From Glandiceps talaboti (Eukaryota; Hemichordata; Enteropneusta; Spengelidae), in contig NC_135559.1 of assembly GCF_964340395.1 (NCBI RefSeq), positions 13,862,759 to 13,926,758 on the forward strand: a stretch of 64,000 nt of DNA, given 5' to 3'. The position numbers were made by a program, and so were the translations under genes. Shown here one piece after another: positions 36,727-48,110 of the stretch (within the stretch, counting starts at the first letter, position 1; the number at the start of each line of letters is the position of its first letter). The notes beneath the pieces were generated by a model. It was not told the origin of the DNA and searched no databases. It saw only the letters and a list, made by a program, of their open reading frames with translations.

Positions 36727-38820
36727 ATGGCAATCGTTATATCATTGGTGGCGCTATTTATCTTCGGTAATATCCATGTAGAAGCTTTGCAATGTCCATC
36801 GGTCTGTCACTGTTATGATAATCTTGAAACAGATTGCAACTACCAATATTTGACAGAAATACCATCCAATATTTCCGATGACACTATCCATCTTCGTCTT
36901 GACGATAATGCTTTGACATCAATTCAAGATGGCGCATTTGAAGCACTGCCTGATTTGTGGTACCTTGAACTCAGTGGAAATGACATAGAAACGATATCAG
37001 TTGATGCGTTCAGAGGATTAGGCAAACTAGAAGAACTTTATTTGGATGAAAACGAAATAACGGTATTACAGGCGGACATGTTCAGTGATTTGTCATCATT
37101 GAATAGACTCAATCTTGACTCAAACTCCTTGACTACGATTTCAACTGGGGCCTTCAATGGATTGGGTAATCTTGAAAGGCTGGACCTAATGGGAAATAAC
37201 CTTCAAGTTTTGCCATCAAACATTTTTAGTGGTTTATCCTCAGTACAATTTCTCATTCTGAGCTCTAACCAGATAACGTCCATTTCAGAGGATGCCTTTC
37301 AAGGGTTAACGAACTTATCACACCTTAGGCTGGACCAAAACCAGATTGCTGAATTGCAAGCTAACGTCTTCAACGGTTTGTCTTCTTTGCAACAACTCTA
37401 TCTCTACTCAACCGGTATAACTAGTATTGCTGACGAAGCCTTTCAAGGGTTGAGCAATTTGGAAGGATTGCACCTGAACAACAACAAAATTACTGAAATA
37501 CGAATGGATATGTTTAGTGGTTTGACTAAATTGAGTGAATTGGATTTGGCAGGTAACTTACTGACCAGTACGCCCTCTTTCGTCCAGCCGTATCTCCAAA
37601 ATCTCAGGATCCTGAACCTGTGTGGTAACAACGTAACATCCCTCCCCACTGGCGTTTTCGTAGGACTCAATCATTTGGAAAGCCTGTGTCTAAGCGATAT
37701 GGGTTTGGAAGCATTGCCCAACGATTTCTTTAATATCGCTCAAAATGTTAGTTTTTTAGATCTTAGCAACAATCGGTTCACTACACTCCCACTATTGAAC
37801 TCCCCAAGTATTTCATCTTTCTTCAGCCGTGATGTTGAAATATATCTCGCTGGAAATCCCATACGAGTCATTGGACCACGAGCCTTTTACGGATTCTATG
37901 GCGTTAGCTTAAACCGCCTCGACCTTAATTTCAAAAGTATGAATCTCGAGGAGTTAGACAAAGACGCATTCGAAGGTATCGATGTTAATCACTGTTCCAT
38001 TCACCTCGAATACAATCAGTTGACAACACTACATCCACATACATTTGAGTTCTTTAGTGGGGTATCCAACTTGTGGGCAAACATTTTCTTGACTGACAAC
38101 CCATGGGCATGTGACTGTCATCTGCAGGCATTCAAAAAATGGGTCGAGGACTTTGATTTGCGGTTTGATACGAAAATTGTGAATTGGTGGACGAAATGTC
38201 ACACTCCCGATGCATACGCTGGTACCAGTTTTGATGATGTTAAGGCTGCAGACATGACCTGCAGCCCTCCTGCATTTTATGAACCAATTAAGTCGAATTC
38301 TGTCGATGAGGGCGATTCTGTCCAATTGGACTGTAGTGTTTATGGAGCTCCTGTACCAAGTGTGTATTGGATCACACCTTTTGGCGAATTGTCCGATGAA
38401 ATGTCCCGCGTGTACGCTGTCTTGTCAAGCAACGCTCTTTATATTTCGTCCCCGACTTTGGAACACCAGGGAACCTATGCATGTGTGGCTAATAATGAGA
38501 ACGGTACGAACGTAGGTCTCAGACATTTAACAGTAAATGTGGCGCCGACAACATCACCAACTGCAACTGAAGAATCCAATAATGACAAAGGTAAAGGGTC
38601 GAAAAGCACAGGACCAAATGGGGCAACCATGGCTGGGTTATTTATCGGAGGGCTTCTTGTCGGATTGGTATGTGTGATTATTGCTTTGGTCGTCTTTCTC
38701 TGTGTCAGAAATAGAAGGATGAAGCGTGAAGATAAGGAGGACAGTGCGCCCTCAAAGACAACAATGAGTGACATTCAAGGAAACGATGTGAACGACGAAA
38801 CTGAACACGGACCACTATAG
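36727..38820 (+). CDS. LRR-Ig single-pass receptor A (697 aa)
   Basis: Uninterrupted single-exon CDS. Signal peptide at residues 1-20; LRRNT with the CPSVCHCY cysteine pattern; about 16 LRRs of 24 residues, consensus LxLxxNxITxIxxxAFxGL (about 50-450); LRRCT beginning NPWACDCHLQAFKKW (about 457) and ending DMTC (about 510); one Ig domain with Cys in LDCSV (about 534) and YACVA (about 583); Thr/Ser-rich stalk; transmembrane helix (about 634-659); basic stop-transfer and a tail of about 37 residues with no tyrosine, TIR or ITAM/ITIM. This is the LRR-Ig layout (LRIG/LINGO/AMIGO-like; amplified in amphioxus), suggesting adhesion or recognition. Ligand unknown. The ATG is preceded by an acceptor at 36699, so the 5'UTR is probably spliced. 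Gene B at 53771 is its paralogue. Confidence 0.93.
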   Translation: MAIVISLVALFIFGNIHVEALQCPSVCHCYDNLETDCNYQYLTEIPSNISDDTIHLRLDDNALTSIQDGAFEALPDLWYLELSGNDIETISVDAFRGLGKLEELYLDENEITVLQADMFSDLSSLNRLNLDSNSLTTISTGAFNGLGNLERLDLMGNNLQVLPSNIFSGLSSVQFLILSSNQITSISEDAFQGLTNLSHLRLDQNQIAELQANVFNGLSSLQQLYLYSTGITSIADEAFQGLSNLEGLHLNNNKITEIRMDMFSGLTKLSELDLAGNLLTSTPSFVQPYLQNLRILNLCGNNVTSLPTGVFVGLNHLESLCLSDMGLEALPNDFFNIAQNVSFLDLSNNRFTTLPLLNSPSISSFFSRDVEIYLAGNPIRVIGPRAFYGFYGVSLNRLDLNFKSMNLEELDKDAFEGIDVNHCSIHLEYNQLTTLHPHTFEFFSGVSNLWANIFLTDNPWACDCHLQAFKKWVEDFDLRFDTKIVNWWTKCHTPDAYAGTSFDDVKAADMTCSPPAFYEPIKSNSVDEGDSVQLDCSVYGAPVPSVYWITPFGELSDEMSRVYAVLSSNALYISSPTLEHQGTYACVANNENGTNVGLRHLTVNVAPTTSPTATEESNNDKGKGSKSTGPNGATMAGLFIGGLLVGLVCVIIALVVFLCVRNRRMKREDKEDSAPSKTTMSDIQGNDVNDETEHGPL

Positions 38821-39266
38821 AAAATATATACGCAACGCTTATTCTTAAAGATGTGGATTGCTAGCTAGCGTTCAACAATATGGTTGCAATTGGGGCTATT
38901 GTGATGAACCTCAGACCATTGGGAGCTGAGGTTGAACTTAAACCGGTTGCAAGCTTAAGATGATTTTCGTAATTTAGTGATTTACACCATAAGTTAATTA
39001 GCAGATGTGAATGGGAACGCGTTGGTATAAAGACTACTGAAATCGGCCGTGTTATAGGAAAGTTACATACAGCTGTTTGTATATTCCCCTGTTGTTTTTC
39101 TATAGTGATGTGGGTAATGAACAGGTGTGGGCTTATAATATTGATGCTGCAATAGATAAACTAATATATATACTCAGAAGAAGAATTCGGGTATAATTCA
39201 GGTATAAATTACTACTATTATGTCAGATCATGGAGATATAATGGGAGTGCCACCCCCTGCACGTCC

Positions 39267-39268
<2 letters not shown>
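38821..39268. repeat. 3' flank of LRR-Ig A, duplicated at 55817-56280
   Basis: Shares long near-identical blocks with the flank of gene B: ATGCAACGCTTATTCTTAAA-like start, TGAACCTCAGACCATTGGG, GAAATCGGCCGTGTTATAGG and TTGATGCTGCAATAGATAAA. It is presumed 3'UTR/intergenic. No clear AATAAA was seen. Confidence 0.85.
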
Positions 39269-39361
<93 letters not shown>

Positions 39362-40112
39362 GATAAAGAGTATTTATTGGTTGGTTCTTAAACCACCTGT
39401 CTTATTTGATATGCATTATTTTAATGACAGGTGTATTCACTAACTCTTAAATTAACATAGTCTTTATATAGCCAAGAATACGGTGCCACGTCGGCTGTTC
39501 TACAATAGGTGGGAGTTCAGGCAGTCCACGGCTCGTTCCTGAAGTTTTCTCAGTGGTATCGTCAAGGGAGGCCCGTCTTCACTGTAGCTGTCCGGAGAAA
39601 TGTCATTCTCCTGTAAAGTTGGACATTGCTGAGAGTAGGCGGACCCTGCCGTATGGTATAAATGGTGCGGACATTGACGTCAAAGTCTGGAGAAATACTT
39701 CGAGGACAGTTCGGTACAACGGAGGAACCGTGAGTAGAAGTTTGTCCCACGTTGCCACTTTCAACACCCAACGAACTCACTGTCCTCGGCTCTGTACTCT
39801 GTGAAAGTTTGTGTGCACCCCCCCCCCGTAAGACTAAATGTCGCGATATTCGACAGTCAAGTCTGAGAACTGAACATTTTGGTATTTAAAACATTGGGTG
39901 AACCCCTTTAATTTATAAGTTTGTAAACCCTAATATACACTTTCAAGACATTATTATAGTATATTTTGTATCATTAAACTGAATTAAATAAGATAATTGT
40001 TAAATGTAATGCTGTGTAGTGTCCTGTGTTTGACCGTATGTTGTTTCGACTGGAAGTTGTGGAGAAAGTATTTAATTTGTGCGCTATTTGGCTTCTCTAA
40101 ATTTTCGGTTCA

Positions 40113-40117
<5 letters not shown>
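39269..40117. repeat. (TA)n tract and copy-1-specific insertion
   Basis: About 43 TA units (39269-39355) followed by about 760 bp with no counterpart beside gene B. Part of the latter (about 39470-39800) is less AT-rich and open on both strands for about 70-80 codons, but no domain is recognisable. A C9 tract lies near 39818. Confidence 0.7.
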
Positions 40118-40155
<38 letters not shown>

Positions 40156-40238
40156 TTGGTAGTACTGGAACTCTTTCTTGGTTGTTACTCGGAGTTTCAC
40201 GCATTGTGCGATCATCAGTTGTCAAAACTATTGCGCTC

Positions 40239-40330
<92 letters not shown>

Positions 40331-40383
40331 TCGGTGAGTATCAATCTGCTAAGACAGTGCTCTATACCGCAGTGGCATATATG

Positions 40384-40465
<82 letters not shown>
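40118..40465. mobile_element. TA-bounded repeat, Penelope-like candidate
   Basis: Three long (TA)n tracts separate two unique cores, 40152-40242 and 40325-40386. The second core recurs in inverse orientation beside gene B (56530-56590), also bounded by TA repeats. The minus strand of the first core reads CTGATGA, a 13-base hairpin (CGCA CAA TGCG) and GAAAC at 40194-40218, a hammerhead-ribozyme-like core. Penelope-like elements are known to carry such ribozymes. No reverse transcriptase is present here. Confidence 0.5.
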
Positions 40466-40468
<3 letters not shown>

Positions 40469-40739
40469 TTAAATAACATTTAATTGGTCGTATTACAACG
40501 ATAAAGATACTACTTCTTTTCGGAAATGGAAACTTTAGAGAAACTTTTCTTATTAAAGTTATCAATTTTCTCAATGTGTGCATTTATTACTTTTTCTAAC
40601 TACAATATGAAACTCTACACTCAGAATATTCTGAAAGTATTTTTGTATGCAATCAAATATTTGTTTCTGCACTTTAAAATATAAATATGATACTTAGCAA
40701 AAAATCAACTATAATAATAATGTTTGTTGATTATCACCT

Positions 40740-41085
40740 AGTATTTGTTAGAATGTTTTCCTAAATATACAAATCCTGCGCTACAAATGTACCACACACA
40801 ATGATACATATATAGTATAATACGTACTGTGTTTTTGGTACAGGTAAGGGGAACATATTCAAGTCACAATTATATTTTGAGCCTATAGACAAGGAAAACA
40901 ATAATCTAACAAATATTACATTTCTCTATGGTTGAGTGTGTGGGACTTGTGGATGTATAGCGTGAAAGATGTATCGTTGAGGGCGCTTTTGATTAGCAGT
41001 TTTCACAATGTAGCTGTTCATCATACCGAACTATTCGATGTGTTGTTGTTTTTGCCATTTTGTTTACAGCTGTTAACAAAGGGTT
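40740..41085. repeat. Segmental duplication copy 2, left part
   Basis: Aligns to 33515-33850. The left edge at 40739/40740 is exactly where similarity between the two LRR-Ig 3' flanks stops (shared ATCACCT), marking the tandem junction. It holds the presumed 5' region of the ATP-grasp gene; TTTGTTTACAG at about 41063-41073 could be an acceptor. Confidence 0.85.
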
Positions 41086-41106
41086 AGGTGTAGGTTTTCA
41101 TCGAGT

Positions 41107-42719
41107 ATGACGTCGGAAAATATGAAAACTGAAATACTACTTCTCTGTCCAACCAATGTGGATCAGCAGGTTTCTACCTTCATCAGGTACTTATCAGAAG
41201 AAACCAAGCAGTCCTGCAACATACACATGATTCAACCAGCGTCAACCAAAGAGGATTTACTACAGTTTACAAACGAGTGTGAAGAAGCCATCAAGACAAA
41301 ACAAATATTAAAGGTATTGAGCCTTTCAGATATCGCTTGTTTGGTCCATGCTGCATTGTCTGAAACTTTGCCTCATATTCGTGGTCCATCTGTGGAGTCG
41401 GTGTTTCTGACGTGTCACAAATTCAGTTCACGTAAACACTTCGACCCAGATTTAGCGACTGTTAAATATGCGCTATTTGATGAAGATGACATTACTGACA
41501 GTGAGAAACTGGAGAAGGCACGAGAAATCATACAGACCAAAGGAGGGTTTATGAAACCTGTTGTCGGCCAAGGCAATTGTGGTACACGAAAGATCGAGAG
41601 TATGGAGGAATTTATATCGCATATAGCAAATGGCCGTTTAACACGTGGAGAGCAAAGTCACTATTTTCAGGCGTTTCTGAAGCACTGGATCACAGACAAG
41701 GGCTTCACATACGATGTAAAACTTCATAGACTGTTGCTAGAAGAGTTTATTGATGTTAGGAATATGTTAGCAATTGACGGCTGCGTTTCCAATGGTAAAA
41801 TTCACCGTTGGTTGATTATGCAAGAGGTGTGGTCTAGCGAATATCCACAATGTTGCCTTGGGAACATGATACCGGCTAATGTAACTAACAATCAAGAACA
41901 AGACCTGTACAGGATCTATGATGAGATCACACATGGTTTGATTTCAAAAGGGTTCAATGATCAGTTCTTACACATCCAACTGTTTGTTGAAAATGACAAA
42001 ATGAAAGTGATTGAGGTCAACTGCCGAATGGACCCGTCTCTTATCCCTTTATATACGCCCACTGTTACCACAATGGTAGTCAGATAGAAGCGTTGGTGGG
42101 CCTGACGAAGTGTGGCACGCTACCTGAACCACGACCAAAGGGTTTCATGGGGTTATGCGGATATATTAATACATTCCTCAGCGATAAGATAGACAACATA
42201 CTGGATTTTGATGAGGTAGCAAAACTTGGTGATGACGTAGTGACTTTGTTCCAACCAGGTGATGACGTCACTGTGGAGACCGCAGACAAGGGGAAAACTG
42301 TAGCTTTCTGCTATGTATATGGGAAAACAAGAGCAGGTATGACTTGCAAAATTTATATTTTCTATTTAATTCAATTTATTTAAATCAGGTGTCTGTGGCT
42401 TTGACAGAAGAAAACTTTTCATCCGTACAAATGTTATTTTTGCGCAATAATTTGGTTAAATTTCATAACATCGGTATGTTTTCACAAGCCTGCCTTTTTA
42501 TTACCGTAACGATCACATGACTGTAGTCAAAGCTCTGTTTATAAGATTCATTGGTAATCATTGCGAAGAAAAGAAATTTTTCCAAGATAACGATACTGAA
42601 TAAATGACAAGAGTTACATGTCGGGTTTGTCTTTTTTCTCATTCACAGAACTGAACTCTCAATATCTGAACATATGTAGACAAGTTCTAAGGAAACCGGA
42701 GTACAGTCCCCTGGTCTGA
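41107..42719 (+). CDS. ATP-grasp ligase, 2 exons, frame broken by a 2-bp slip
   Basis: An ATP-grasp fold enzyme: this superfamily activates a carboxylate with ATP and joins it to an amine or thiol. Substrate unknown; small carnosine-synthase-like ligases are one possibility. Exon 1 (41107-42336) encodes a Rossmann-like N-terminus, the Lys/Gly-rich ATP loop KPVVGQGNCGTRK (about 149-161), the acidic strand LLLEEFID (about 210) and the metal-binding IEVNCRMD (about 302). At about 42052 the frame breaks: TTTATATACG carries one TA more than the phase-preserving form, giving a stop at 42088-42090. The next frame continues YHNGSQIEALVGLTKCG to the donor GTATGA at 42337. Exon 2 (42649-42719) restores phase and ends LRKPEYSPLV. 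Without the slip the length is 432 codons. It could be a pseudogene, a null allele or an assembly error. Copy 1 of the duplication lacks this gene. Confidence 0.85.
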
Positions 42720-42917
42720 GGTTTCAATGCGGAAAATTTCTGGCCAAGAAGTTCAAGTGTGTTGATTTGAATTCATGTCAGATGTGTACTAAAATTAAGC
42801 CTTCAAGCAAAATTTTGAGTAAATTTGTTATCAAAACTATGTTTTTGAATAGATTTCTACAACTTGAAGAAAATTCCTCTGTATAATTTCCCAGGAAAAA
42901 CTTAGAAATGTCCATAC

Positions 42918-43058
42918 CTGAAGTGCAGTTGATTTCGTCACTTCTATCAGAACAATGTCGAATGACGTCACATACTCTGTACTTGTGTAAGCATTCCCCC
43001 AAGCCACATTGGAAGAAACCCGTCGGACACAACGTACCATTTCCAATGCTATCAACAA
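42918..43058 (-). CDS. Orphan LDL-receptor class A exon
   Basis: The minus strand has acceptor TCTCTTTTGACAG and donor CAG/GTATGG around a 141-nt exon with symmetric phase 1-1, usual for shuffled LDLa modules. It encodes six cysteines in LDLa spacing (CPTGFFQC, GECLHKYRVC, RHCSDRSDEINC), with the calcium-site SDRSDE intact but His where Asp usually precedes the fifth Cys. No neighbouring exon of the same gene was found; it may be a relic or part of a minus-strand gene with short exons. The 3' end of the ATP-grasp gene lies 200 bp away. Confidence 0.75.
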
Positions 43059-43489
43059 CTGTCAAAAGAGACACAAAGTGAAACGTTTTTTTACCTTATT
43101 TGCATAGCACTTCTTTCTGTTGCACAAAAGCTATAGCTTGAGGAGTCACATATGATCGCCTCCTCTAGAGGAGGAGAGGATAAAAACGTAAACATGTACC
43201 ACGAAGGTCAATTCAGGCAAAATAACGAAGGTAAAAAAGCAATGAACGATTAGCCGACATCTACATCGGACTTTAATCAGATTGGTCTCTATATGTATTG
43301 TTCGTTATTCAGCATGATCTTTTCAAAGAGTTTGGTCGATGCATGCGAGCATCACATTCCTTCAATTCAGGGAGAAGAGATGATGTGTGTTGTTTTAGAC
43401 ATCAAAAATTATAATGACCGCAAGGGCACAAATTAAAGATTCAAATACTAGTAATCCTAAACGGAAAGACAGTTCAAACCGTCACCTCT

Positions 43490-44425
43490 TAAAATATGAA
43501 GCGTACTTTATTACCGTTCAGGCGAGTAAAGGAAGGCACAATATTGCGATGGGAAAATTATTCATTGAGATAGAAAATTAGTTACCCTTATAATCTGATG
43601 TTGAATACTTTAAGATTCAAAATATCGTCCCAATAAAATAATACAGAGCATATTGTATTGCCTGAGAATGTATAACTGGCTCTAAAGTTACCATCTTAGC
43701 TAAAAAGACGAATATTAATGTAAGGTCACCTGTAGATGTCAATTTCTTCACAAATGTCAAATATAGTGTCATAGAACTAAAATCACTGAACTCTAACTAG
43801 CATGTGTAAAAGGTTTGTTATTTTAAGTACAATAACAAACATTTTACACATTTTTAAATAGTTTTTTTTGTACAATGTATTGAGTTACAAACACAAACTT
43901 ACTTCAAAGATGTTTCACATAGATACCAAATCCTCATCCATATGGCCGAGTCCTGAAGAAGAAGACCAGATGCAGGGGACTCATGTGTAAAGTTAGAATT
44001 ATCAAATTAAACATTATGGTACACTGCAAAGTTTGATCTTGTAGTAACGCATTGCTGTTTTATGCCCCTGGCGTGATTACGGTAGCTATCACTACCCATA
44101 CATACTATAGATTAACGATTGACTCAAACAGCTCATTTTAAATTCCTTTGTCTAAGTATATATACATGTTTGTGAATAGGTTATTGTCTGTAGAAGACAG
44201 TTATATTATATTATGTGTATCCACGGACAGGGTTGTTTTCATTGTCTGTGGTGTAACATAGCAGATTTGTTGTGAAGAATTGGTTTCAAAGTGTTAAATA
44301 GTACATTTCTAATATTGCCTTCCATGGAATAGAAAGTTGACAGCTAAAGTTTAACGCATGCGCTTTGCAACATTGATCTCGTACACAATTAGAAACGAGC
44401 GAAATGCTAGCAGTGACGTATAGTC
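43490..44425. repeat. Segmental duplication copy 2, middle part
   Basis: Aligns to 33940-35160. Similarity ends near 44425 just after GCTAGCAGTGACGTA, i.e. shortly before the position equivalent to the candidate first exon of LRR-Ig A. Confidence 0.88.
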
Positions 44426-46764
44426 AGACTTTTACTCACGCGATTGTGCATGACCTTTGTTGAAGTTTGGTTTAGGTCATACGAAGGTTGGGTCAAAGGT
44501 CATACGAAGGTTGGGTCAAAGCTTTATTAACCATTCAGAGTGTCGATTTTTTCCGAAGCTTTGGAGTGCCGATCTTTGTTAAAGCTTTGCACTGCTAACC
44601 CTTCGTCGAATCACTGGAGTACAAAGGTTTTTTTAAGCATTGGCGTGCCAATCTTTGCTTTGGCAAGTCTTCCACACCAATGGCAGCCTTTGCCTAAGGT
44701 TCAACATCTTTTATCTCGTGTAACTTTGTCAAGACCTCATTTCCTTTATTCCACCTATTCAATGTTGATTTTGAAAGACAGCCTATACATACTTTTTAGT
44801 GACTAAAGTACAGTATCATCATACCAGAATAACTAATAATGTACAATTTGTGAGAAAGCAGGAAATAAGGCATTGGCAAAGTGTCCACAAGATAAAAGTT
44901 ACTGAACTTTAAAATTAAACTAAATACTCCTTTTATGCTGCATGTTCTTGAACATGCTGTTTTCTGTTTTTGTACTTTATTTATATCACCAACATCATTG
45001 GTGTGGATGTTGTATTTGACTTACACTTTGACTTACATTTTGCTGTTTATTGTTACAAATACAAATATACTTTTACACAATGGCTATTCAGACTTTTACT
45101 AACTTTCACATAATTTTGTTTTACTCTTTAGATGAATGTCACAAGTGAACAACAAACAGAAAGATGAACTAACCCAAAGTGTAGTCTTTGGCCAAATATA
45201 CAATTCTCTTGCTATATTATGTGTTTCATCTCTATATTCCTACACTAAAAGATGTTGTCTCATTTTATCAAATTAGGTCTATATTTGTACCTCAAAGTCT
45301 ACCACCATACATACAGTTTAATTAAATAAACTCTTTGAATGTATTAAACCTTTTACAAATTAATTAGTTACAAACATTGACTTTGTATTATATTATTGTT
45401 TTAGTCTTTTTTTTTTAAGTAGAAGAACATAGTTGATTTGATTTATAATAGCAAATAAATACAACTTTTGTATGGCCACTTTGAATTTTCTCGTTTGTTC
45501 ATGCCATGAATTTCCATGTGTTGAGTTCAATGGCACGGATAATTTGGGGTATTTCTGAAGAGACCGAACAATATGATTTACCTTTTTATTTCTTACATAT
45601 AATCAGGTCCTTCAATTATTACCCAGTTGCTGCACAAATAAAACTAATAAAATATAGTGTTTACTTCAGTCATGCAAAGTCTGGTAACTGGTGGGAAAAT
45701 ACGTCCACATGTTATAATGTATAGAAACTGTTGGTGTAAAAATATTTTTATATTTTGAGAAAATTAAATTCTGGCTTTGCCTTGGCTGCTAAATCAAGAA
45801 ATACAGAACAAGCTATAGAATGGTTATAAAAAATAATCTAGAATTATTTACATCTTGTGACACCAGTGTGTAACAATTTGTCATAATTTTGTGTGTATCT
45901 ATGTTACTGAGTTTATTTCAAGAGCTAATTTGGTAATGTTTTGGTTGTGTTTTTTATCACTCCATTTTAATGTTGATGCTTTCTTTCCTTTTGGTTAGTT
46001 AATTTCTTTCATTGAATTCATTGGGTAACTGAATGTATTTTATATTTTTCTACATGTAGTGTATCTACCCATTTATATTTACATGTAATAATCATACATG
46101 TCACTTCATTCCCACACTGGCTTCAATTCTTTAGTGGTTTTCCTCAAACCACATATCATCTCACTGGCATACGTCCCCGGGCAGACACTTAGTTGGGCCT
46201 TCTTTTAAGACGTTTTCGGACTGGCTGTTGGGGTCCTTCACCAGTTGCAGTTCTGTCAAACGAGACAGTGTTCCCGCTTTTGTTTGGCTTAAAATTCAAT
46301 TTTGTTCATCAAGCAGAGATGCGAGTATTTCGAGTAAATTATGACCAGCCTGGCTTTATTGAGCCTGGCTTCTAGAGGCAGAGGACTTCGGTTTAGTTGT
46401 GACAAGTATGTCTTTAAGATATTTGTTTCTTTTCTGTGCTATGATTAGCGTGGTCGGGTAAAGTTTGTTCAAGGTTACATTGTTTTCTAGCAGTTCCCAA
46501 TGTTTTGTAAATGCGTCTTTTAGTTTTGACGTTTTGATGTTGGGACTATATAGAGGAACCTCTTGAGTTGGTGTCCGATTTTGGAGATAAGTCTCCCTGT
46601 TATCATAGTAGAAAGAGGGGAAAGGGGACTCCGTAGAACGAGGGGAGGGGGAGAGGGGACTCCGAACACCATCAATGTTAGATACGTGTATAACATCGTG
46701 TCACAAGGTTGTGATTTTGAATAATAGATTCTATAGTTTACTGTACTAGTGTCCTTTTGATGAA
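44426..46764. other. Replaced segment, no gene seen
   Basis: It starts with two tandem copies of a 28-bp phrase (GGTCATACGAAGGTTGGGTC). The rest is AT-rich with no recognisable domain. A purine-rich doublet (GAGGGGAAAGGGGACTCCG and a variant) lies at 46613-46670. Confidence 0.5.
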
Positions 46765-46767
46765 TGG

Positions 46768-47231
46768 TGATGACAGGTATAGGTCAGGGACCTTTTCGTG
46801 ATGACAGTGTGCTAATTTACATGTCTACAGCTAAACATCTGTTGGACTTTGTGTGTACCCAATCATCGTTAAGGAGACCCCTATAAATACTCTCGAAGCC
46901 AGTGATCACATTCACATGCTTCTAACTTTGAACATCAAGGCCTGAAGTTGGATACTGCTGGCTTGGAGCTGCCACACGGGCGTGTATTACTCCACAACAA
47001 GAACTTAACCTACACCAACGGGACACTTCGTTAATTTGCTAATGGACTACGGACATTGACTGTACTTAAGTACCGTGTAAAACGGGTGTGTTCATGACTT
47101 GCGGATAATTGTAAACAAGACAATACGGACTGGCTGACAGCCATTTTTGAGCTTCACTTTTCGCGTGCACAACCGTTTGCTGCCTCATGGACTAGAATTC
47201 GCTAAATAATTAGTTATAGTACCTGTCATCA
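46768..47231. mobile_element. Possible solo LTR or short inverted-repeat element
   Basis: Bounded by TGATGACAGGTA and TACCTGTCATCA, a perfect 12-bp inverted pair (16 bp with flanking ATGG/CCAT) of the TG..CA type seen at LTR ends. A TATA-like CTATAAATACTC lies inside at about 46883, as in an LTR promoter. No target-site duplication was found, so a DNA element is equally possible. Confidence 0.4.
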
Positions 47232-47413
47232 CCATATCTATGCATTTATAAGCTTTGTTCTTTATTATGTACAACCTGAAAAGTGCATCAGGGGATATGT
47301 ATAGCACGTTCCGTTTCATTTTATGTAATATCATTTCATGGTCAAATACAGTATTCTCAATTGATATGTTGTTCTCTGTCGCTTCATTTATACAATACTC
47401 CATTCTATATTGC

Positions 47414-48110
47414 CTTCCAGCCCAGTTCCGAGCAAAAAATAACCCAAGACATGAGTTGTGATAGATTGCACTGAAATATATATAGAGAGACCAGGGGCTG
47501 TTCTGGCACGCCAACAGACCTACTCTAACTACAAGCACCACAACACCATGACATTTCTCATTGGAATATGTCCAACTGGTGGAATATCAGCATTATCAGA
47601 GCTTTGGTGAGGAAGGACATCAGACAGATACATTGTTGAACATTCAGGTATGTTCGTTGTAGTTGTTAATATCTGGCTAATGTAATATAAGTGCAAACAA
47701 ATGAATTCAATGCAAACTAAGCATTTATTTTAGTGTGGTAAATTTTTAATATTAGTATATTGGCAATGCAGTTGTTTTACAGTAGCTGTATTGTTTTCAG
47801 ATTCAGAATTTCTTGACAAACTGGAGTATGGTGATGGTGACCTGGTTATGGCTGACAGACGATTTGACATTGCTGATCTGCTTGCAATCAGAGGATGTAT
47901 GCTGAATATACCACCATTCACTAGGGGAAAGACTTGGCTGAGTCGAAGAGAAGTAGAACACGCTCGCCAGATATCATCATTGAGGATCCATGTTGAGCAT
48001 GCAATAGAACGCATCAAACGAGTTCGAATTTTACAAGGTGTATTTCCATTGCAGCGTGTATACCTTTGAAATGACATTATTACAATGTTCCAGCTTTCTT
48101 ATGTTGAAAT
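47414..48110 (+). pseudogene. DDE_Tnp_4 transposase relic (ISL2EU-like)
   Basis: Catalytic-domain pieces of a DDE_Tnp_4 transposase: VIDCTEIYIERPGAV (first Asp, from 47458), QTYSNYKHHNTMTFLIG, GRTSDRYIVEHS, an intron 47648-47800 (GTATGT..TTTTCAG), then GDLVMADRRFDIADLLAIRG, LNIPPFTRGK and RIHVEHAIERIKRVRILQG. The frame is broken: the lead-in LPAQFRAKNNPRHEL (47414) is in another frame, a TGA sits at 47608-47610 where a Gly codon is expected, and another stop follows QRVYL. The intron and short exon pattern fit ISL2EU/IS4EU-type transposons. Confidence 0.85.

Noticed and set aside
38029-38774. Minus-strand and other-frame ORFs within the LRR-Ig genes (also 54082-55803)
   Set aside because: They mirror the plus-strand coding sequence, occur in both paralogues for that reason, and have no domain of their own.
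39553-39804. Possible small gene in the copy-1-specific insertion
   Set aside because: Open on both strands, no domain, absent from the other copy and located between TA tracts, so more likely part of a repeat.
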